From assembly GCA_964504195.1 (NCBI GenBank), contig CAZDDI010000012.1, positions 1 to 64,000 on the forward strand: DNA of 64,000 nucleotides, in the 5' to 3' direction. This document shows positions 57,775-64,000 of this stretch, piece by piece. How positions within the stretch are numbered: the first letter of the stretch is position 1; the number at the start of each line of letters is the position of its first letter. The notes beneath the pieces were generated by a model. The model did no database searches and was not told the origin of the DNA. It was given only the letters and a program-made list of their open reading frames with translations. Position numbers and translations under genes: made by a program. The DNA comes from CAZDDI01 sp964504195. GTDB taxonomy: Bacteria > Chloroflexota > Anaerolineae > B4-G1 > SLSP01.

Positions 57775-58587
57775 TTACAGCTCCCCATGCCAGATGTAAT
57801 ACCCCAGGTGGCAGTACTCTGCAAATCCCATGCGCCGATACATATTTTCGCCCTGGCGCGTGGCGCTGAGAACGCCTATGCGATAGCCCAGCGCGCGCGC
57901 ATCGCGTAGCGCAGCCAGAGTAATCGCCGTGCCTACACCTTGCCGTTGCGCCTGGGGGAGGGTACTCACAAACCCGATTCCGGCAACGCCAACATCGAGC
58001 AGGAGCGAGGCGGTGGCGACTGGCGTGCCATTGTGCCGTCCCAGATAATGCCGCCACGGGGCATCGAATCCCAGCGTGTTAAACAGGTCGAAGAGCGCGT
58101 CTCCGGCAAAATCGGGCCACCGGAACACTTTTTGGAAGACCTGAATCCAGTGTTTTAGGGCTGCGCTATCTTGGACCTGCTCGATGACTAAGCCGGATGG
58201 CGTGGGTTGCTCTTCCTCTAGGCGATGTAAATCAACCGCCATGCCAGTGAAATCTGTTGCATGGATTAACTCATGCGCTATTAGATATTCCTCAAGATTT
58301 ACCGGGCGGCTGGTTGGCCCAACAAACCAGCTCATGGGTAGTTCCTGCGCTTGAAAATCCAACAATCTTTCTTTGATTCGTTGTTCGGCGATGTCCGCAG
58401 GCAAATGCGTGCGGAGGACGCTGTTGAAGGTGAAATGTGGAATGGGTGTTTTTACCCACATCATCTCTGGTTCGTGATAGAGTGCGGCTTGCGGCAAGTG
58501 CGCAAAACTGGCAAACATTTGGCAATTGTTCAGTTCTATGGCGGCGGCGATAGTTAAGGGGGAGAAGTCGTTTAATATCTCACTCAT
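57775..58587 (-). CDS. GNAT acetyltransferase with an N-terminal extension
   Basis: 270 residues. The C-terminal ~140 residues form a GNAT domain: LLLDVGVAGIGFVSTLPQAQ, then RQGVGTAITLAALRDARALG (acetyl-CoA loop Q-x-x-G-x-G/A) and MGFAEYCHLGYY. The N-terminal ~125 residues look like a second, degenerate GNAT-like half. Start 58587 is chosen over an upstream Met because the longer frame reads through repeats. Substrate unknown. Confidence 0.72.
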   Translation of the reverse strand: MSEILNDFSPLTIAAAIELNNCQMFASFAHLPQAALYHEPEMMWVKTPIPHFTFNSVLRTHLPADIAEQRIKERLLDFQAQELPMSWFVGPTSRPVNLEEYLIAHELIHATDFTGMAVDLHRLEEEQPTPSGLVIEQVQDSAALKHWIQVFQKVFRWPDFAGDALFDLFNTLGFDAPWRHYLGRHNGTPVATASLLLDVGVAGIGFVSTLPQAQRQGVGTAITLAALRDARALGYRIGVLSATRQGENMYRRMGFAEYCHLGYYIWHGEL

Positions 58588-58677
58588 GATGACTGTCCTG
58601 GATGGTGTCCTGATTAGGGCGCCTAAGCAGGCGGTTATGTAGAGATCTGCGGAACCTGTTTGTCTCGTTGTGCAATA

Positions 58678-58708
58678 CTCGGCGTGGATTCTTGAACCCA
58701 CGCCGAGC
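58678..58708 (-). repeat. CTCGGCGTGG/CCACGCCGAG hairpin past the decarboxylase beta gene
   Basis: A ten-base stem with a central loop, located 40-70 bases after the stop of the Na+-pump beta subunit on the minus strand. The T-run is weak; it may be a transcript end or a repeat. Confidence 0.4.
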
Positions 58709-58746
58709 ATTGTTCCGTCACTTTTACTTGTTTCCTGTCTATTGTG

Positions 58747-59901
58747 TTACGCTCCCACCATCTGCGTGACCAGCGTAAGCAGCACGCCCCCGGCGATGAC
58801 CGATCCCAACTGTCCGGCGGTGTTCGCGCCCATGGCGTGCATCAACACGAATGTGGAGAAATCTTCATCGGAGGCGACTTTCTGCACCAGCCGCCCCGCC
58901 ATCGGGAACGCGCTGATGCCCGCCGCGCCAATCAGCGGATTAATTTTCTTGCCGGAGAGCACATAGAGCAATTTGCCGAACAGCAAGCCTGCCACTGTAT
59001 CCAGGGCAAAGGCCAATAGCCCCAAGAGCAGAATGAACAGGGTTTGCAGGTTCAAGAATTGCGCCCCTTGCATGGTGCTGCCCACTACCAGTCCCAAGAA
59101 AAGGGTGGAGACGTTGATGATCTCTTGCTGCGCGGACTTGGAGAGGCGATCTACCACGCCCGCTTCTTTGAGGATGTTCCCTAGCATGAGCGTGGCGATC
59201 AGCGGGGCAGCCTGCGGCACCAGAATCCCCACGGCGATGGTGACGATGATCGGAAAGAGGATGACCACGCGCTGCGAAACCGGGCGCGGGGCGTATTCCA
59301 TCTTGGTCAGGCGCTCTTCGCGGGTGGTCATCAGCCGCATGATAGGTGGTTGGATGACCGGTACGAGGCTCATGTAGGAGTAGGCCACCACCGCGATAAT
59401 CCCTAGCAGGTGTGGCGCGAGTTTGGCGCTGACGTAGATGCTCGTCGGGCCATCAATCGCGCCGATGATGCCGATGCTGGCAGCTTCGGGTAGTCCAAAT
59501 CCCAGCGACGGGAAGAGCTGGCCCAAGACCAGGGCCAGCGTGAGCGTGCCGAAGATACCGAACTGCCCCGCCGCGCCCATCAATGCGAAGACGGGCTGCG
59601 CCAATAGCGGGCGGAAGTCCATCATCGCCCCTACGCCGATGAAGATGAGCAGGGGGAACAGCTCGTTGGCAACGCCGGCCTCATACAATACCGCCAACAT
59701 CCCGTGCTCCTCAGCGTTGATCATGTACGAGAGCGGCAGGTTGCCGATGATGACGCCCAAGCCGATGGGCAACAACAAGGTTGGCTCATACTCTTTGGCG
59801 ATTGCCAGGTAGATGAGCACGCCGCCTACGGCCATCATCACCACGCTCTGCCAGGTGATGGCGAACAGCCCTTCGAACAGTGCATGTAATATCTCGTTCA
59901 C
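58747..59901 (-). CDS. Na+-translocating decarboxylase, beta subunit
   Basis: 384 residues with about ten membrane segments, the OadB/GcdB/MmdB family that couples decarboxylation of a biotin-bound carboxyl group to Na+ export. Conserved segments: LLPIGLGVIIGNLP, IFIGVGAMMDFRPLLA, GIIGAIDGPTSIYVSAKLAP (the Na+ site region) and INPLIGAAGISAFPMAGR. Its partners are the alpha, gamma and biotin carrier genes at 60896-63244; one acetyltransferase gene intervenes. Confidence 0.93.
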   Translation of the reverse strand: MNEILHALFEGLFAITWQSVVMMAVGGVLIYLAIAKEYEPTLLLPIGLGVIIGNLPLSYMINAEEHGMLAVLYEAGVANELFPLLIFIGVGAMMDFRPLLAQPVFALMGAAGQFGIFGTLTLALVLGQLFPSLGFGLPEAASIGIIGAIDGPTSIYVSAKLAPHLLGIIAVVAYSYMSLVPVIQPPIMRLMTTREERLTKMEYAPRPVSQRVVILFPIIVTIAVGILVPQAAPLIATLMLGNILKEAGVVDRLSKSAQQEIINVSTLFLGLVVGSTMQGAQFLNLQTLFILLLGLLAFALDTVAGLLFGKLLYVLSGKKINPLIGAAGISAFPMAGRLVQKVASDEDFSTFVLMHAMGANTAGQLGSVIAGGVLLTLVTQMVGA

Positions 59902-59917
59902 CGGTGCTTGTCTCCTC

Positions 59918-60043
59918 GGAAAATCTGCAAATCAGCCAATCTCAAAATTTAGTGCTGAGATTGTTAGCCACGAATTTCACGAATGGACACGGAAGTCTGA
60001 AATGAATTCGCAAAATTTATGTAATTCGTGGCAGGTTCTGGTT
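59918..60043. repeat. AAATC-type plus CACGAATTTCACGAATGGACAC inverted spacer repeat
   Basis: After AAATCTGCAAATCAGCCAATC words comes CCACGAATTTCACGAATGG, then a complementary CGCAAAATTTATGTAATTCGTGG segment, an imperfect inverted repeat of about 75 bases. It splits the decarboxylase gene cluster between the acetyltransferase and beta-subunit genes. Confidence 0.6.
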
Positions 60044-60046
60044 AAT

Positions 60047-60892
60047 TCAACTTGGGCCACCTATGCTTAGGGCCGGCGCTGCGTTTGTGTCGCCGTCGGG
60101 CGCTGTAGCGTTTTCCGTTGGCGCGGCGATGCTACAGCGCAACAGGTGCATTGGGCGGGCGATCTCGAACCCTAGGTGTTGGTACAGGCGGATGGCGGGC
60201 GCGTTGCTCTGATAGACCATCAGAAATACGCACAAATCCTGCGCGCTGAGCGCCTGCACCAGTGCCGATGTCACGGCTGCGGCATAGCCGCGCCCCCGGT
60301 ACGCCGTTCGCGTCACGATGTTGCCGATCTCCGCCGCGCCGGGCAATTGCAGATGCGTAGTCGCCATCGCCAACAGCGTGCGCCCTTCCCAAATCCCGAA
60401 GGCCGGGCCGCTCGCCAGCGGATCCTTCTCGAAAGCCTTGAGCGCCTCGGCTGCGGCCAGCGCGCGCATAGCGGGCAGGTCTTTTTCGTGCAACGCCACC
60501 GCCGTGCCCGTGTCCAGCTCCGCCGCATCCCCGCGGAATACCATCTGCCATTCGGGGATGTCCTCTAAAATGGTGAAGGCCGCGCTGACCACCGCGCGTT
60601 GCTCCTCATTGACCAGTAGATAAGCTTCGGAGCCGGGATCGGAGAGGAACGAGGCGTAATTCGCCAGCAAATCGGCGGAATCGCCCAGAAAAGCAAGTGC
60701 TGGTAGCGTGTACCGGTGACAGCTTGCCACCGACATCGCCGGGGAATGCGCAATATCGCACTCCTGCGCCAGCGTGGTCACGTCTGCTACAAAAGTGAAA
60801 TGTGCCAGCGTCCACTCCAGGTCTTGTGTCAGGGCCTGGATTTGCTGGGTCAGCGGCGAGGCAACCCGCTCGGCGAACTCTGGCGTACTCAT
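60047..60892 (-). CDS. GNAT acetyltransferase (two-lobe, FR47-like)
   Basis: 281 residues. The GNAT core is in the C-terminal part: AEIGNIVTRTAYRGRGYAAA, AVTSALVQALS, FLMVYQSNAPAIRLYQHLGF. The N-terminal ~150 residues form an extra helical lobe. The gene begins 3 bases after the stop of the biotin-carrier gene, so it is inside the decarboxylase operon; such enzymes can acetylate lysines or small molecules. The link to the pump is by position only. Confidence 0.75.
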   Translation of the reverse strand: MSTPEFAERVASPLTQQIQALTQDLEWTLAHFTFVADVTTLAQECDIAHSPAMSVASCHRYTLPALAFLGDSADLLANYASFLSDPGSEAYLLVNEEQRAVVSAAFTILEDIPEWQMVFRGDAAELDTGTAVALHEKDLPAMRALAAAEALKAFEKDPLASGPAFGIWEGRTLLAMATTHLQLPGAAEIGNIVTRTAYRGRGYAAAVTSALVQALSAQDLCVFLMVYQSNAPAIRLYQHLGFEIARPMHLLRCSIAAPTENATAPDGDTNAAPALSIGGPS

Positions 60893-60895
60893 CGC

Positions 60896-61318
60896 TTACT
60901 CGATTTTGAACAGGGCTTCGCTGTGCTGCACCTGTTGGCCCACGTTGATGAAAACCTGCGTGACTTTACCGGCGGACGTGGCGCGAATCGGGTTATTCAT
61001 CTTCATCGCTTCCAGTACGCACAGCTGATCGCCGTACTTCACCGTATCGCCCACCTTCACATCCACGCTCAAGACGACGCCAGGTAGGGGGGCCGTGACC
61101 TGGCCGGGCACACCGGCAGCTACTGGCGCGGCCAATCCGGATGGCGCAATGGGGGCGACTACCGGCGGCGCTGCTGGCGTTGCGCCTGGCATGGGGCTGG
61201 TATCTACAATGACGTCAAACGCAACCCCGTCTACGATGGCGCGCACCGGTCGTTTGTAGGGCTGGGGGACTTCAACGCGATAAGACTGCTCGCCAATTTT
61301 GATCTGATAAACAGGCAT
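60896..61318 (-). CDS. Biotin carboxyl carrier protein of the Na+ decarboxylase
   Basis: 140 residues. The biotinylation motif EAMKMNNP is intact (Lys106), with the domain VTAPLPGVVLSVDVKVGD before it. A Pro/Ala-rich flexible linker (around residues 40-70, APVVAPIAPSG-type) leads from a short N-terminal segment. It carries the carboxyl group from the carboxyltransferase to the membrane beta subunit. Its neighbours fix the role. Upstream: OadG-like gene. Confidence 0.93.
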   Translation of the reverse strand: MPVYQIKIGEQSYRVEVPQPYKRPVRAIVDGVAFDVIVDTSPMPGATPAAPPVVAPIAPSGLAAPVAAGVPGQVTAPLPGVVLSVDVKVGDTVKYGDQLCVLEAMKMNNPIRATSAGKVTQVFINVGQQVQHSEALFKIE

Positions 61319-61345
61319 GGTATTTTCTCTCCAGCTGTATGAATG

Positions 61346-61690
61346 TTAGCGGCGCGCACGGCGCGATTGGTGTTGCGTGAGCCGATTGAGCGCCTGGTTG
61401 CGGGCGTATCCACTCCAGCCCTGGGCTGCACTTGTGGGGGCGGGGGCCACGACGGCAGGTTGCGCGGTCGCCAGCGCGACGGCTACGGCTGCTACAGCCG
61501 CCAGCTGGCGCGCATCCGGCAACGCTGGCGTGGGGGCTGCATCTAGGGCCGCGTCCATCGCTGATTCCGGGGCATCTTTGAGGAGCGCGGTGAGGGCGTA
61601 CATCCCCAGCACCAGGGCGCCCAGAGTGGCAAAGGTGACGCCCATGCCCCATACCGTGACTACTAAAGCTTGTTGTAACAGTTCGGCCAT
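61346..61690 (-). CDS. Na+-translocating decarboxylase, gamma/delta (OadG-like) subunit
   Basis: 114 residues. A single N-terminal membrane helix (LLQQALVVTVWGMGVTFATLGA) is followed by an Ala/Pro-rich linker and a C-terminal basic tail (NRLTQHQSRRARR), the plan of OadG. It holds the pump complex together. It is located between the carboxyltransferase and carrier genes, its usual place. Confidence 0.85.
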   Translation of the reverse strand: MAELLQQALVVTVWGMGVTFATLGALVLGMYALTALLKDAPESAMDAALDAAPTPALPDARQLAAVAAVAVALATAQPAVVAPAPTSAAQGWSGYARNQALNRLTQHQSRRARR

Positions 61691-61702
61691 GTTCTTCCCC
61701 TC

Positions 61703-63244
61703 TTATGCCGGCATAATGCCGTGCTTGCGTGCTGGGGCCTTGCTTACCTGCTCACGCAGCATCCCTAGCGCCTGGATGAGCACCGGGCGGGTCTGCGCCG
61801 GTTCGATGACGTTATCGAGGATGCCATAGTGTGAGGCCAGGTAGGGGTTGGCGAACTCCTCGCGGTAGGCGGCCACCAGCTCGCGGCGTTTGGCTTCCGG
61901 GTCTTCCGCAGCGGAGATTTCGCGGCGGTGGAGGATATTCACTGCGCCCTCCGGCCCCATCACGGCGATTTCGGCGGAGGGCCACGCCAGGTGCAGGTCG
62001 GCCCCGATGCTTTTGCTGCACATCACCACATACGCGCCGCCGTAGCCCTTGCGCGTGACGATGGAAATTTTGGGGACGGTGGCCTCGACGTAGGCGTAGA
62101 TAATCTTCGCGCCGTGGCGAATGATACCGCTGTGCTCCTGCACCACACCCGGCAGGAAGCCCGGCGAGTCCATCAACGTCACCAGCGGGATGTTGAACGC
62201 ATCGCAGAAGCGCACGAAGCGCGCGATTTTGTCGGAGCTGTTGATGTCGAGTACGCCGGCCATCACCATTGGCTGCTGCGCCACCAGGCCTACCACGCGC
62301 CCATCGAGCCGGGCCAGCCCTACGATGGCGCTCTGCGCCCAGCCGGCCTGCACTTCGAGGAACGAGCCTTGATCCACAATCGTCACGATGACCTCGCGCA
62401 TATCGTAAGGCACGTTGGGGTCTTTGGGCACAATCGTGTTGAGCCGCGTTTCGATGCGTGTAGGGCTGTCGGTGGGGGCAACGTAAGGCGGGTCTTCGAG
62501 GTTGTTGGCGGGCAGGTAAGAGAGCAGTTGCCGCGTCAACGCCAGTGATTCTTCTTCCGTGTTGCCCATGAAATGCGCCACACCGCTCACCGTGCAGTGG
62601 ACGTGCGCGCCGCCCAAGCCTTCCTGATCAATCACCTCGCCGGTCACGCTCTTCACTACATCTGGGCCGGTGATGAACATCACGGAACTCTTATCGGTCA
62701 TAATGATGAAATCCGTGAGCGCGGGGCTATACGATGCGCCCCCCGCGCACGGGCCAAGCATCACGGAGAGTTGGGGGATGACGCCGGACGCTTGCGCGTT
62801 GCGTTTGAAGATCTCGCCGTACCCGTGCAGCGCTTGCACCCCTTCCTGGATGCGCGCGCCGCCGGAGTCCATCAGGCCGATGATGGGCAGGCCATGCTGC
62901 ATCGCCAGATCCATCACCCGGCAGATTTTCTCCGCGTGCTGCAATGAGACCGAGCCGCCGTAGACGGTGAAATCCTGCGCAAAGACGAGTACATTACGCC
63001 CACCGATTTGCCCATAGCCGGAGACCACGCCATCGCCTAGCGCCGGGGCGTCCTGGCTGGGGCAGACGACGAAAGGCTGTAACTCTTGGAACGTGCCAGG
63101 ATCGAGTAGCTTCTCCACGCGCTCGCGCGCGGTCATCTTGCCCTTGGCATGTTGTTTCTCGATGCGCTCCACGCCCCCGGCCAGGGTCGCGGCCTCGCGC
63201 ATCGCGTGTAATTTTTCGAGACGCGGGTCTTGTGTGTCGCTCAC
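61703..63244 (-). CDS. mmdA: Methylmalonyl-CoA decarboxylase-like alpha subunit (carboxyltransferase)
   Basis: 513 residues of the acyl-CoA carboxylase carboxyltransferase superfamily. Both halves are visible: GSVSLQHAEKICRVMDLAMQ and DSGGARIQEGVQALHGYGEI in the first, MDSPGFLPGVVQEHSGIIRHGAKI and GYGGAYVVMCSKSIGADLHL in the second. The GTG start at 63244 has a perfect AGGAGG and is chosen over the upstream Met. Alone it could be a propionyl-CoA carboxylase beta subunit, but the OadG, carrier and OadB genes downstream point to the decarboxylase pump. Substrate most likely methylmalonyl-CoA, in line with the B12 mutase genes. Confidence 0.9.
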   Translation of the reverse strand: MSDTQDPRLEKLHAMREAATLAGGVERIEKQHAKGKMTARERVEKLLDPGTFQELQPFVVCPSQDAPALGDGVVSGYGQIGGRNVLVFAQDFTVYGGSVSLQHAEKICRVMDLAMQHGLPIIGLMDSGGARIQEGVQALHGYGEIFKRNAQASGVIPQLSVMLGPCAGGASYSPALTDFIIMTDKSSVMFITGPDVVKSVTGEVIDQEGLGGAHVHCTVSGVAHFMGNTEEESLALTRQLLSYLPANNLEDPPYVAPTDSPTRIETRLNTIVPKDPNVPYDMREVIVTIVDQGSFLEVQAGWAQSAIVGLARLDGRVVGLVAQQPMVMAGVLDINSSDKIARFVRFCDAFNIPLVTLMDSPGFLPGVVQEHSGIIRHGAKIIYAYVEATVPKISIVTRKGYGGAYVVMCSKSIGADLHLAWPSAEIAVMGPEGAVNILHRREISAAEDPEAKRRELVAAYREEFANPYLASHYGILDNVIEPAQTRPVLIQALGMLREQVSKAPARKHGIMPA

Positions 63245-63355
63245 GGTTCCTCCTGAAAATGCTGTTTCAACGATGATGCTATGTGGTACACGGGGATTAT
63301 CAAAGTTTTTCAACAGTGCTGAAAAATAAATTGCGTTAATCAGAACTTGTCATTG

Positions 63356-63390
63356 AAAAGAGGCTTCGGGAGCTTGCCGAAGCCTCTTTT
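63356..63390 (-). terminator. Intrinsic terminator between two minus-strand units
   Basis: AAAAGAGGCTTCGG and its exact complement with a seven-base loop, flanked by T/A runs on both sides, so it could work in both directions. It lies 60 bases past the stop of the secreted-protein gene at 63453 and before mmdA. Confidence 0.8.
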
Positions 63391-63452
63391 AATTCTATCT
63401 TCTGCGGGGATATACCCCAAGTGTGAAGTGTCATTGTCGCCAATGATGATGT

Positions 63453-63947
63453 TCACCTAAGCCCGGTCTCGATCTCCAGGAGGGTTTGATCGAGTGCCTC
63501 CAGAACTTCTGGGGGTAAGGAGACCTCAACCGGTAGCGATACTTGCAGATGGTAGCTGGTGGAGATCGGTATGGTCATCTGTACCGGGATTTCCAGGATA
63601 AGTTGTAGGGGAATGTTGGCGCGAATGGGCACGGTGACATTTTGCGGCCCTAGCAGGGGCACCGCAATCGTGGTGTTGACGATGGTATCGAGCGCATAGG
63701 TGGTATCTATCGGTACGGAGAAGCTCTGGTTGATGGGGATCTCGACCGCGAGTGGCAACACCTGATCCACTTGTACCATGGTAGTGAAAGGTTCCATCGT
63801 GAAGTCGCTCAACGCCGCGCGCGCGGATACAACTGTATCGAATGCAGCCGCTTTGAAGCTCAGCAATTGCCAGACCACGAAGGCGTTAATTGTCAATGAC
63901 AGTAGCAGTCCCAGAGCCAAAATCACGAGAGCGATACGTGTTTTCAT
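63453..63947 (-). CDS. Membrane-anchored protein of unknown function
   Basis: 164 residues: an N-terminal hydrophobic helix (IALVILALGLLLSLTINAFVVW) followed by an extracytoplasmic-looking domain rich in short beta-type repeats (EIPINQSFSVPIDTTY, VPIRANIPLQLILEIPVQMT). These paired 'IP..' segments recur about six times, suggesting a beta-solenoid or repeat sheet. Start at 63947 has GAGGAG upstream. The family is not recognised. Confidence 0.6.
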   Translation of the reverse strand: MKTRIALVILALGLLLSLTINAFVVWQLLSFKAAAFDTVVSARAALSDFTMEPFTTMVQVDQVLPLAVEIPINQSFSVPIDTTYALDTIVNTTIAVPLLGPQNVTVPIRANIPLQLILEIPVQMTIPISTSYHLQVSLPVEVSLPPEVLEALDQTLLEIETGLR

Positions 63948-63959
63948 GGTAATTCTCCT

Positions 63960-63995
63960 CATTAAAATGGCAAATCTTAAATCAAAACAGACTCA
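63960..63995. repeat. AAATC-type degenerate spacer repeat (right window edge)
   Basis: AAAATGGCAAATCTTAAATC words before the membrane-anchored gene start, cut by the window edge. Confidence 0.5.
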
Positions 63996-64000
63996 GTAGA

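Overview
The window looks like a moderately GC-rich (by eye about 58-60%) chromosome segment of an anaerobic member of the Chloroflexota, most likely an Anaerolineae-type lineage. The evidence is the gene content: a Thr-Pro-rich cell-surface protein, LiaF-like membrane proteins, clustered M42 peptidases, a 2-oxoacid:ferredoxin oxidoreductase, a Na+-pumping acyl-CoA decarboxylase, and intergenic spacers full of short dispersed repeat families. The assignment is an inference from content; no rRNA is present to confirm it.

Layout: almost every gene sits in one of five same-strand blocks. Minus block 294-36809: prmC, DUF58 and MoxR genes; lysS and greA; two LiaF-like membrane proteins; nitroreductase plus a cNMP-binding protein; a double solute-binding lipoprotein; nadD; a xanthine-dehydrogenase-type operon; an AT-rich island of defence/toxin-antitoxin genes (17.7-21.9 kb); an ECF vitamin/metal transporter; tRNA-Leu; a phosphohexomutase; rsfS; an Fe-S protein; three tandem M42 peptidases; a sugar ABC transporter; and trmI. 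Plus block 36933-45373: two c-di-AMP receptor-like (DUF970) proteins, an MFS transporter, a zinc-ribbon protein, the methylmalonyl-CoA mutase B12 subunit with MeaB, small enzymes, and a complete type II restriction-modification pair. Minus block 45428-53306: a glycosyltransferase carrying an in-frame DNA repeat array, threonylcarbamoyl-AMP synthase, HAD phosphatase, recR, ybaB and dnaX. Short plus block 53459-54414: DUF1232, DUF59 and FmdB-type small proteins. Minus block 54773-63947: 2-oxoacid ferredoxin oxidoreductase, acetyltransferases, and a complete methylmalonyl-CoA-decarboxylase-like sodium pump.

How the genes fit together: M42 peptidases, the 2-oxoacid:ferredoxin oxidoreductase (a VorB-type alpha subunit suggests branched-chain 2-oxoacids), the B12 mutase subunit with MeaB, and the Na+-translocating decarboxylase form a plausible route from peptides and amino acids through acyl-CoAs to a sodium gradient. 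The sugar ABC transporter and phosphohexomutase add carbohydrate use. The xanthine-dehydrogenase operon contains a gene whose C-terminal half has nucleoside-phosphorylase/AMP-nucleosidase motifs, which suggests a purine-salvage or purine-degradation unit; this is the most interesting metabolic lead.

Other leads: a NERD-nuclease/UvrD-helicase next to an orphan YgiT-type zinc finger, a MazF remnant, a MntA-HepT pair and an orphan methyltransferase; an NgoMIV-type endonuclease paired with an amino-methyltransferase; a 93-bp repeat array expanded in frame inside a glycosyltransferase; paired DUF970 proteins behind a palindromic promoter; and several families of short intergenic repeats.
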